Assembly (NCBI GenBank): GCA_009921785.1
Contig: RFXE01000076.1
Coordinates: 1 to 7,951, forward strand
DNA from: Alphaproteobacteria bacterium
Lineage (GTDB): Bacteria > Pseudomonadota > Alphaproteobacteria > Rhizobiales > Beijerinckiaceae
Length of the DNA: 7,951 bases
Direction of reading: 5' to 3'
In this document: piece by piece, positions 1 through 5,792 of the stretch
Position numbering within the stretch: the first letter of the stretch is position 1
Layout of the letters: the number at the start of each line of letters is the position of its first letter
Made by a program: the position numbers and the translations under genes
The notes under the pieces: model-generated
The model's database searches: none
What the model saw: only the letters and a program-made list of their open reading frames with translations
Told to the model about the DNA's origin: nothing

Positions 1-15
1 TGAATTGTGACTAAA

Positions 16-969
16 TTACGGCGCCGAAGGGTGCCAGAGGACCAGCACACCGTCAAGGAGTTGCGTTTCAGGCACAGTGGCGAGGCGATCGAGTAGGTCG
101 GCGAAATGGTCAAAACCGCTCAAACGCGCCAGCCCTGCAAGGCCTAAACGCTCCGGCAGCCCATGGCGTCGCCAATCACGAATGGGCAGATCCTGCGGGA
201 GCTTTTTCTCTTTCTCCAGCCAAAGGCGCGCTTGCTCTTCCGATCCGAGCGCATCCACGAGACCGAGCGTTACACCCTGTTTGCCGGTGAAGACCCGGCC
301 ATCTGAAACCGTGGTAAGGCCTGCATCATCAAGTCCCCGGCGCTCGCGGACGAGACGTTTGAACCATTCGTAATTTTCTTGAACGAGAGCCGCAATCGCT
401 GCGCGGGATTCCGGCGTGGCGCTCTCAATCGGGCTTGGTGCGGCTTTGAGCGGTGAGGATTTGATGCTCTCGACCTTTACGCCGACGCGATCAAGCAGAC
501 CGACAATATCCGGATATTGAAACAAAACGCCGATGGACCCGACGATCGATGTTTCGCGCGCGAAAATGCGATCCGTTCCCAAAGCGGCGATATAACCGCC
601 TGAGGCGGCCATGCCTTCAACGAGCGCTACAGTGGGTTTCTTCGCTGCGAGCTTACGCAACGCGTCATACAAAGCCTCGGAGCCGGTGACGGTGCCGCCG
701 GGGCTTTCAATCGAGATCATTACAGCTTCAGCCGGGCTCTCGCTGATCTCGCGAATGAGGCGCAATGTTTCTTCGTCACCTGTGATGACACCCGAAATCT
801 TCAATTTAGCGATATGAGCCGTCCGGTGCTCGAAATCTCCGCCACCTGATGCGTAAAGCCCTGCGCCAATAAACGCGACGAGCAACACAATTGCGGTCAT
901 CCAGCGCCAAAAACTCACGCGTTGTCCGAGCCGACGTCGTTCAATCAAATAATCCGGGTTCAAGGCCAT
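16..969 (-). CDS. sppA: Signal peptide peptidase SppA, S49 family, short single-domain type
   Basis: Membrane-anchored serine protease of family S49, which degrades leftover signal peptides and other membrane-associated peptides with a Ser/Lys dyad on the outer side of the inner membrane. From the chosen start it is 317 aa. A basic N-terminus (ERRRLGQR) is followed by one membrane segment at about residues 20-40 (WMTAIVLLVAFIGAGLYA). The nucleophile Ser123 lies in GMAASGGYIA and the likely general base Lys175 in SSPLKAAPSP; ESPGGTV (about 88-94) is the usual oxyanion/strand motif. The size fits the 36-kDa SppA class rather than the duplicated 67-kDa E. coli form. I chose the ATG at 969 because the 29 extra residues from the start at 1056 are low-complexity and polar, lie before the anchor and would use up most of the promoter gap. 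No good Shine-Dalgarno precedes either start, so the start is moderately sure. It is divergent from the RidA-family gene. The stop is TAA at 18-16. Confidence 0.93.
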   Translation of the reverse strand: MALNPDYLIERRRLGQRVSFWRWMTAIVLLVAFIGAGLYASGGGDFEHRTAHIAKLKISGVITGDEETLRLIREISESPAEAVMISIESPGGTVTGSEALYDALRKLAAKKPTVALVEGMAASGGYIAALGTDRIFARETSIVGSIGVLFQYPDIVGLLDRVGVKVESIKSSPLKAAPSPIESATPESRAAIAALVQENYEWFKRLVRERRGLDDAGLTTVSDGRVFTGKQGVTLGLVDALGSEEQARLWLEKEKKLPQDLPIRDWRRHGLPERLGLAGLARLSGFDHFADLLDRLATVPETQLLDGVLVLWHPSAP

Positions 970-1000
970 GAAAGAATGTCCGGTGACGGGGTTGGCCCGT

Positions 1001-1029
1001 GTCCTATCGCGCTCTGTCGTCAGGGGCAA
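1001..1029 (-). promoter_or_regulatory. Candidate sigma-70-type promoter for sppA
   Basis: On the minus strand TTGCCC (1029-1024) is followed after exactly 17 bases by TAGGAC (1006-1001). The -35 matches four of six consensus positions and the -10 only three, so this is a weak call. It would start transcription near 994 and give a leader of about 25 bases before the ATG at 969. Confidence 0.25.
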
Positions 1030-1044
1030 CACCCTATGGGTTGC
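1026..1044. repeat. Inverted repeat GCAAC-N9-GTTGC between the divergent genes
   Basis: Perfect five-base arms GCAAC (1026-1030) and GTTGC (1040-1044) flank a centre that is itself nearly symmetrical (ACCC-TAT-GGGT, 1031-1041, sharing bases with the right arm). The site lies midway between sppA and the RidA-family gene and could be an operator. The arms also overlap two outward-facing -35-like hexamers, TTGCCC on minus and TTGCAC on plus (1041-1046), so the symmetry may simply be two back-to-back promoters. The plus-strand -10 partner (TAGGGC, 1064-1069) is poor. Confidence 0.3.
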
Positions 1045-1080
1045 ACCAAGGCCCAATCGCGGTTAGGGCAAACACGCGTC

Positions 1081-1109
1081 GCGGGGCTCGAGATCCCGCC
1101 AGGTTTTTT
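1081..1109 (+). terminator. Terminator-like hairpin and T-run in the leader of the RidA-family gene
   Basis: GCGGGG (1081-1086) pairs with TCCCGC (1094-1099), giving five G-C pairs and one G-T closing pair around a seven-base loop that starts CTCGAG. Four bases later comes a run of six T (1104-1109), just before the Shine-Dalgarno sequence. This resembles a short intrinsic terminator or attenuator on the plus strand. The four-base gap between stem and T-run and the short stem make it weaker than a classical terminator. No ORF upstream on this strand would need terminating, so if real it is more likely leader regulation. Confidence 0.3.
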
Positions 1110-1129
1110 AAAGGGAAGGATCTTTACCC

Positions 1130-1480
1130 ATGACTATCACACGTATCGGCACAGGCCCCCGCATGAGTCAGGCTGTTGTGCACGGCTCCATGGTCTATCT
1201 TGCTGGCCAAGTTGCGAATACCGCGAAGGGCAAAAGCGTTGGCGAGCAAACGAAAGACATTCTTTCGCAAATCGATGCACTCCTCGCGCAAGCGGGAACT
1301 GACAAGACAAAACTCATCACGACGAATATCTGGCTGTCTGATATTTCAACATTCGCAGAAATGAATGCAGCATGGGATGCTTGGGTTGCCCCGGGATGCA
1401 CGCCGGCACGCGCAACAGTTGAAGCCAAGCTCGCCGCGCCTGAATATACGGTCGAAATCATGGTTACGGCAGCGCGCTGA
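1130..1480 (+). CDS. RidA family (YjgF/YER057c/UK114) enamine/imine deaminase
   Basis: Small cytosolic trimeric protein of 116 aa. RidA-type members hydrolyse reactive 2-imino/2-enamino acids to 2-keto acids plus ammonia and so protect PLP enzymes. VYLAGQVA (22-29), the helix with QTKDILSQID (40-49) and the C-terminal PARATVEAKL (92-101) followed by VEIMVTA (108-114) are the family signature. Arg94 corresponds to the substrate carboxylate-binding Arg105 of E. coli RidA, and Glu109 sits at the same 15-residue distance as E. coli Glu120, so deaminase activity is plausible. Thr96 is at the position of E. coli Cys107. The ATG at 1130 has a strong Shine-Dalgarno (GGGAAGGA, 1113-1120) nine bases upstream. 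It is the first gene of the plus-strand cluster, ten bases ahead of folC. The exact Rid subfamily and natural substrate cannot be read from sequence alone, so I give no symbol. Confidence 0.93.
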   Translation: MTITRIGTGPRMSQAVVHGSMVYLAGQVANTAKGKSVGEQTKDILSQIDALLAQAGTDKTKLITTNIWLSDISTFAEMNAAWDAWVAPGCTPARATVEAKLAAPEYTVEIMVTAAR

Positions 1481-1490
1481 GTTATTGCGC

Positions 1491-2816
1491 GTGACTTTGA
1501 CCTCTGACACTTACATGGAGCGCTTTCTAGCGCTCCATCCTAAACTAATTGATCTTTCTCTGGGGCGTATCACAACGCTTCTCGAAAAGCTCGGGTCGCC
1601 GCATCGGCGTTTGCCGCCGATCATTCATGTGGCGGGCACGAATGGCAAAGGATCAACCGTTGCCTTTTTGCGCGCGCTTCTCGAAGCGGCAGGACAATCT
1701 GTTCATGTTTATACATCCCCGCATCTTGTGCGTTTTCATGAGCGCATAAGATTGGGCCAGAAGAACGCACCTGGTCAGCTTGTTGATGAAGCGACTCTTG
1801 TCGATGCTTTTGAACGCTGCGAGCGGGCGAATGAAGGCGCGCCGATAACCGTTTTTGAAATGACGACCGCTGCGGCTTTTCTCTTATTTGCCGAACATCC
1901 CGCAGATGTCTTGCTGCTTGAAGTGGGTTTAGGTGGCGAATTTGATGCAACCAATGTGATTGAGACGATCAAAGCGAGCGTCATCACACCAATCTCGATT
2001 GATCATGCCGAATATCTTGGCGCAACGATTGAAGAGATCGCGCAGGCGAAAGCCGGTATCATAAAAGCAAAGACACCTGTCATCGTTGCGCGTCAGAATT
2101 TTCCGGCCGCAGAACATGTGATCGAAAGAAAGGCCGCGCGGCTTGGCGCGCCGCTTTCTATTGCAGGACAAGATTTTGATGCGCATCAAGAAGATGGACG
2201 CCTCGTCTATCGGGATGAACAGGGTCTTCTTGATTTACCGATGCCACGTTTGATTGGTGCGCATCAAATCAACAATGCCGCTACGGCTATTGCCGCTTTA
2301 CGCGCTTCCGGCTTCGATCTTCCACATGAAGCCTATGAACGCGGTATGCGTCGTGTCGAGTGGCCCGCACGTATGCAACCTTTATCGCGTGGCGTATTAG
2401 CTGAGCTTCTGCCGCAAGGCTCAGAACTTTGGCTTGATGGCGGGCATAATCCAGAAGGCGGGCAAGTGGTTGCCGAGGCGTTCAAAGCGCTTCAGTACCT
2501 TGAAGCCAAGCCCTTGCATCTTATTGTTGGTATGCTTGCCACAAAAGATGCGCGCGCTTTTCTGGAAGCTTTCACAGGTCAAGCGGACTCCTTGCACGCG
2601 ATCCCCATTCCGTCGCAAAAAGTTGCACGGACGCCGCATGAAATTTGCGACCTTGCGCGGAGTGCCGCTTTAGCAGCGACTGAAGCTGATGATGCTGCAA
2701 CCGCAATCAAAGCGATCATTGCATCTCAGGGTAATAAGCCCGTGCGGATTTTGATCACGGGATCGCTTTATCTTGCGGGCGAAATTTTGGCAGCGAATGG
2801 AACGCCGCCGCAGTAA
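1491..2816 (+). CDS. folC: Bifunctional dihydrofolate synthase / folylpolyglutamate synthase
   Basis: ATP-dependent Mur-ligase-family enzyme that joins glutamate to dihydropteroate and extends folate polyglutamate tails in the cytosol. It is 441 aa from the GTG at 1491. The P-loop is HVAGTNGKGST (46-56), followed by YTSPHL (74-79), EVGLGGEFDATN (144-155), DHAEYLG (171-177) and QAKAGIIK (185-192), whose Lys187 should be the carbamylated metal-bridging lysine. WPARMQ (291-296) and LDGGHNPEGG (315-324) mark the C-terminal ligase domain. The length is normal for FolC. The start is uncertain: GTG 1491 gives the usual short helix before LALHPK, while ATG 1515 would give 433 aa; neither has a Shine-Dalgarno. 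GTG 1491 begins ten bases after the stop of the RidA-family gene, so translation may be coupled to it. A longer upstream reading from 1365 would overlap that gene and has no FolC character. Confidence 0.96.
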   Translation: MTLTSDTYMERFLALHPKLIDLSLGRITTLLEKLGSPHRRLPPIIHVAGTNGKGSTVAFLRALLEAAGQSVHVYTSPHLVRFHERIRLGQKNAPGQLVDEATLVDAFERCERANEGAPITVFEMTTAAAFLLFAEHPADVLLLEVGLGGEFDATNVIETIKASVITPISIDHAEYLGATIEEIAQAKAGIIKAKTPVIVARQNFPAAEHVIERKAARLGAPLSIAGQDFDAHQEDGRLVYRDEQGLLDLPMPRLIGAHQINNAATAIAALRASGFDLPHEAYERGMRRVEWPARMQPLSRGVLAELLPQGSELWLDGGHNPEGGQVVAEAFKALQYLEAKPLHLIVGMLATKDARAFLEAFTGQADSLHAIPIPSQKVARTPHEICDLARSAALAATEADDAATAIKAIIASQGNKPVRILITGSLYLAGEILAANGTPPQ

Positions 2817-2833
2817 AAGGCCCACGCTGCTTT

Positions 2834-2840
2834 GAAGGAG
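2834..2840 (+). promoter_or_regulatory. Ribosome binding site deciding the dehydratase start
   Basis: GAAGGAG lies six bases before the ATG at 2847. It overlaps the upstream in-frame TTG at 2832, which rules that codon out as the start in practice and fixes the protein at MTTTLGYVDM. Confidence 0.75.
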
Positions 2841-2846
2841 CCGCTC

Positions 2847-3875
2847 ATGACGACCACACTCGGTTATGTCGATATGCATACCGCAGGCGAGCCCGTGCGC
2901 ATTGTCACAAAAGGCTATCCGACTTTAAAAGGGCAAAACATTCTCGAAAAGCGTCGTGATGCGCGTGACAATCACGATGCGTTGCGACGCGCGATGAATT
3001 TCGAACCGCGCGGTCATGCGGGGATGTATGGCGTAATTCCGGTAGAATCTTCTCATCCAGATGCGGTGCTTGGCGTGCTCTTCACGCATCACGAAGGCTA
3101 TTCGACGATGTGTGGCCACGCGACACTCGCCATCGGCCGCTATGTCATCGATCAGGGCCTTGTTGAAAAGAAGGAACCCTTCACGAAATTTGCGATTGAA
3201 GCGCCTTGCGGATTATTGCGTCTTTCATGCCGCGTCGAGAAAGGCGAGGTGATTAATGTCACTTTCGAAAGCGTTCCGGCATTTCCGGTTAAGCGTGATC
3301 TTGCGGTTGATGTGCCCGGCTTCGGATCGATCATCACCGATATTTCCTATGGCGGGGCGTTTTACTGCATTTTGCCTGCTTCACGATTCAGTCTCGATTT
3401 TTTCAATGATCCCGTTGAACGTCTCCTCGACGCGGCTTCAGCACTTACCGATAAAGTGAGAGCAACCATTCCTCTTTCCCATCCGGATGCGGATGATCTC
3501 GGCTTTCTTTACGGCACGATCCTGACTGATGACGCCGCGCCGCATGAGGAAAGCTATAATCTTTGCATTTTTGCCGAGCGACAAATTGATCGCTGTCCGA
3601 CCGGATCGGGTGTGACCGCGCGCATGGCTCTTGATCATGCGAAAGGTCTCATTAAGCCCAGCGTGACGCGTGTCTTTCGCGGCATATCGGGTGAAGCCTT
3701 CACAGGCATGGTGCGCGCTGAGGTTGCGGGCCCGATGCCGCAGTCGGTAACGGTAGAAATCAGCGGACGTAGTTTTTATGCGGGTCGCGGTGAATTCATC
3801 ATCGAAGAACATGATCCACTCGGGTTTGGATTTCCGCTCGCGCATCGCTTCGCGGATATTGCCAGAACGCGTTAG
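2847..3875 (+). CDS. Proline racemase superfamily enzyme, probable trans-3-hydroxy-L-proline dehydratase
   Basis: This 342-aa protein has the two-lobed proline racemase/hydroxyproline epimerase fold. Racemases and epimerases use two cysteines, one in MCGH and one in DRSPCGTG. Here the first is present (Cys89 in STMCGHATLA), but the second motif reads DRCPTGSGVTAR (248-259), with Thr252 where the second Cys would be. The neighbouring Cys250 is at the Ser position, not the catalytic one. A Cys/Thr pair is the known hallmark of trans-3-hydroxy-L-proline dehydratase (human L3HYPDH, bacterial LhpH), which removes water to give delta-2-pyrroline-2-carboxylate, in equilibrium with the delta-1 imine. 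ISYGGAFYCIL (166-176) and LGFLYGTIL (218-226) also resemble that branch. No delta-1-pyrroline-2-carboxylate reductase, transcription regulator or other hydroxyproline gene is visible here. It is 30 bases after folC and 55 bases before the transporter gene, presumably in one operon. It is probably cytosolic, with no signal peptide seen. Superfamily membership is sure; the dehydratase assignment is strong inference. Confidence 0.88.
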   Translation: MTTTLGYVDMHTAGEPVRIVTKGYPTLKGQNILEKRRDARDNHDALRRAMNFEPRGHAGMYGVIPVESSHPDAVLGVLFTHHEGYSTMCGHATLAIGRYVIDQGLVEKKEPFTKFAIEAPCGLLRLSCRVEKGEVINVTFESVPAFPVKRDLAVDVPGFGSIITDISYGGAFYCILPASRFSLDFFNDPVERLLDAASALTDKVRATIPLSHPDADDLGFLYGTILTDDAAPHEESYNLCIFAERQIDRCPTGSGVTARMALDHAKGLIKPSVTRVFRGISGEAFTGMVRAEVAGPMPQSVTVEISGRSFYAGRGEFIIEEHDPLGFGFPLAHRFADIARTR

Positions 3876-3930
3876 ACAGGCGACACTTTCCGAAACGGGT
3901 AAATCGTTGAACTCAAGCAAGGGAAGGGCG

Positions 3931-5355
3931 ATGACGATGCGCAAGGCACGGAGAGTAATCGAAGCAGCTTCCGCATTGTCTGTTATATCCTTTTTGACTA
4001 CCCCCGCTTGTGCCGCAGAAGCGCTTGATGGCAGTCAGCTCGGTGTTATCTGGGCCCTCCCTTTTATTGGCATGTTGTTATCGATTGCGCTCGGGCCTTT
4101 GGTTGCCGCGCATTTCTGGGAGCATCATCAAGGCAAAATCGCCGCTCTCTGGTCGCTGATTTTGCTTTTGCCTTTGGTGGCGTTGAGCGGCTTCATGCCG
4201 TCAACAACAGCGCTCATCCATACAATGGCGCTTGATTATGTGCCTTTCATTCTTCTGCTGATGGCGTTGTTTGTGCCTGCAGGCGGAATTGTGATCCGGG
4301 GCAATATTCATGGCTCGCCCGTTACGAATGTTTTCTTGCTTGTTATCGGTATGGTGCTTGCGAGTTTTATCGGCACGACCGGCGCTTCGATGGTTATGAT
4401 CCGTCCGATCATCCGCGCGAATGATAATCGCCATCACAATGTCCATGTGGTTGTCTTCTTTATCTTTCTTGTCTCGAATATTGGTGGGTCGCTTACCCCG
4501 CTGGGAGATCCGCCTTTGTTCTTGGGCTTTTTAAAAGGCGTCGATTTTTTCTGGACGATGCGCAACATTTTCCCTGAGACGCTGTTTGTGGGGGGCCTTG
4601 TTCTCGCCGTCTTTTTCATTCTCGATCTTTGGCTTTATCGCAAAGAAGGCGTCACGCGCGATCCGACACCCGATTCACCGATTTCAATTTCTGGCTTCAT
4701 CAATGTGTTTTTGATTGCCGTTGTTGTGGCGGCCGTCTTGATGAGCGCGATCTGGAAGCCCGGCGCTTTATTCACACTGTTTGGTATTGCGTTTGAAGGC
4801 CAAGATATGGCGCGCAACGCGATCATGATCCTTGTTGTTATAGCGTCACTTCTTTTGACGCGCGTCGATGATCGAAGCGACAATGGTTTTTCGTGGGCAC
4901 CGATGGCGGAAGTAGCGAAATTATTCGCAGGCATATTTGTGACGATGATCCCGGTGCTCGCGATGTTGAAAGCCGGAACGGCAGGCGCCTTTGCGCCGCT
5001 CGTGAATTTGGTGACGCATGCTGACGGCACACCAAACCATGCGGCCTATTTTTGGCTGACGGGAGGTCTCTCGTCATTTCTCGATAATGCGCCGACCTAT
5101 CTCGTCTTTTTCGAGTTAGCGGGTGGCGATGCCGCAAAATTAATGACTGAAGGCGCGCTCACTCTCGCGGCGATTTCTGCGGGCGCCGTGTTTATGGGTG
5201 CCAATTCTTATATCGGCAATGCGCCCAACTTCATGGTCTACGCGATTGCGCGTTCAAGCGGCGTCAAAATGCCGGGCTTCTTTGGATACATGATATGGTC
5301 GGGAGCGGTGCTGCTCCCGACATTCGCTTTGGCAACGCTAATATTCTTCCGCTGA
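3931..5355 (+). CDS. NhaD/CitMHS-type (ion transporter superfamily) membrane protein, putative Na+/H+ antiporter
   Basis: Polytopic inner-membrane protein of 474 aa. The N-terminus MTMRKARRVI plus a hydrophobic stretch ending TTPACAAEA (23-31) looks like a cleavable signal peptide, as in NhaD-type antiporters. About ten to twelve hydrophobic segments follow. It carries the paired re-entrant-loop motifs of the ion transporter superfamily: GTTGASMVMIRP (148-159) and SNIGGSLTPLGDPP (182-195) in the first half, FLDNAPTY (383-390) and GANSYIGNAPN (423-433) in the second. These match proteins annotated as sodium:proton antiporter or putative citrate transporter; sequence alone does not decide between cation exchange and carboxylate transport. 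ATG 3931 and ATG 3937 are both possible: the Shine-Dalgarno GGGAAGGG (3921-3928) is better spaced for 3937. The reading frame is open further upstream to 3778, but that part overlaps the dehydratase gene and is not membrane-like. It is the last gene of the plus-strand cluster. Confidence 0.88.
   Translation: MTMRKARRVIEAASALSVISFLTTPACAAEALDGSQLGVIWALPFIGMLLSIALGPLVAAHFWEHHQGKIAALWSLILLLPLVALSGFMPSTTALIHTMALDYVPFILLLMALFVPAGGIVIRGNIHGSPVTNVFLLVIGMVLASFIGTTGASMVMIRPIIRANDNRHHNVHVVVFFIFLVSNIGGSLTPLGDPPLFLGFLKGVDFFWTMRNIFPETLFVGGLVLAVFFILDLWLYRKEGVTRDPTPDSPISISGFINVFLIAVVVAAVLMSAIWKPGALFTLFGIAFEGQDMARNAIMILVVIASLLLTRVDDRSDNGFSWAPMAEVAKLFAGIFVTMIPVLAMLKAGTAGAFAPLVNLVTHADGTPNHAAYFWLTGGLSSFLDNAPTYLVFFELAGGDAAKLMTEGALTLAAISAGAVFMGANSYIGNAPNFMVYAIARSSGVKMPGFFGYMIWSGAVLLPTFALATLIFFR
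5298..5321. other. Nine-base perfect hairpin at the 3' end of the transporter gene
   Basis: GTCGGGAGC (5298-5306) and GCTCCCGAC (5313-5321) are perfect inverted repeats around a six-base loop. The hairpin is inside the transporter coding region, about 32 bases before its stop, and about 45 bases past the trxA stop on the other strand. No T-run follows on either strand, so it is not a standard intrinsic terminator. It could stabilise 3' ends or help separate the converging transcripts, or it may be a chance result of codon choice. Confidence 0.35.
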
Positions 5356-5365
5356 CGCGCGAAAA

Positions 5366-5683
5366 TTAAACAGAAGCCGAGATCCACTTCGACAAATCGC
5401 CTTTTGAGGCGGCGCCGACCTTTTGCGCGGCAAGCTGGCCGCCTTTGAAGATCATCAAAGTTGGGATCGAACGAATGCCGAATTGAGCGGCAACGCGCGG
5501 ATTTTCGTCGACATTCAATTTCACGATTTTGACCTTACCGGCCATTTCGTTTGAAATTTCTTCAAGCGCCGGAGCAATCATACGGCAAGGGCCGCACCAT
5601 TCGGCCCAGAAATCGACAACGACAGGATCGGTCGAATTCAACACATCGGTTTCAAAGCTTTGGTCGGTGACGTGGGCGGTCAT
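5366..5683 (-). CDS. trxA: Thioredoxin 1
   Basis: Cytosolic disulfide reductase of 105 aa, kept reduced by thioredoxin reductase and NADPH; it donates electrons to enzymes such as ribonucleotide reductase and methionine sulfoxide reductase. It has the full thioredoxin fold signature: buried Asp24 and VDFWAEWCGPC (23-33), with redox cysteines Cys30 and Cys33, cis-Pro74 in RSIPTLMIF (71-79), and the late glycine Gly90 in KVGAASK. The start at 5683 was chosen because GAGG (5693-5690) sits six bases upstream and MTAHVTDQSF is a normal alphaproteobacterial N-terminus; the longer reading from 5713 adds ten residues with no family support. It follows addA on the same strand with an 83-base gap, probably with its own promoter, and its stop is ten bases from that of the transporter gene converging on it. 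Confidence 0.97.
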   Translation of the reverse strand: MTAHVTDQSFETDVLNSTDPVVVDFWAEWCGPCRMIAPALEEISNEMAGKVKIVKLNVDENPRVAAQFGIRSIPTLMIFKGGQLAAQKVGAASKGDLSKWISASV

Positions 5684-5701
5684 TATGGGCCTCATGGATG
5701 G

Positions 5702-5718
5702 GCCGGAGCGCATCCGGC
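5702..5718 (-). other. Small hairpin in the trxA leader
   Basis: Read on the minus strand, GCCGGA (5718-5713) and TCCGGC (5707-5702) are perfect six-base arms around a five-base loop. It ends about eight bases before the trxA Shine-Dalgarno, so it could affect translation or mRNA stability. No function can be read from it. Confidence 0.25.
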
Positions 5719-5763
5719 GGAAAAGGGGAAGCCCAGGTGAGAATCGGACTCCGTGTCGCGCGG

Positions 5764-5792
5764 AACCTAGGAATGCCGACCCGTCCCGTCAA
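5764..5792 (-). promoter_or_regulatory. Candidate trxA promoter overlapping the addA stop codon
   Basis: On the minus strand TTGACG (5792-5787) is followed after exactly 17 bases by TAGGTT (5769-5764). The -35 matches five of six consensus positions, and the -10 keeps the three most conserved bases (T, A and final T). The first three bases of the -10 are the TAG stop codon of addA. Transcription would begin near 5757 and give a trxA leader of roughly 75 bases. Confidence 0.45.

Noticed and set aside
970..1056. Longer SppA N-terminus starting at 1056
   Set aside because: The extra 29 residues precede the usual cytoplasmic anchor and look random. The region carries the likely promoter of the gene. 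Not fully excluded, as neither start has a good ribosome site.
1365..1490. Longer N-terminus for FolC overlapping the RidA-family gene
   Set aside because: The added residues are basic and polar without FolC similarity, and overlap a coding region supported by its own strong ribosome site and family motifs.
1926..1958. FolC motif reads GGEFDATN where many relatives have GGRLDATN
   Set aside because: These two positions vary among FolC proteins; the catalytic P-loop, Lys187 and DGGHNPEG are intact, so there is no reason to doubt function.
3438..3944. Minus-strand open frame of 168 codons opposite the dehydratase gene
   Set aside because: It has no ribosome site, no recognisable motif and an arginine/histidine/serine-rich composition, as expected from the antisense of a well-supported coding gene.
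5714..5766. Possible tRNA-like T-arm (GAG-TCCGATT-CTC on minus) between addA and trxA
   Set aside because: The stem is only three pairs, the loop lacks TTCRA, and the 83-base gap also holds the trxA leader with no acceptor or anticodon arm visible.
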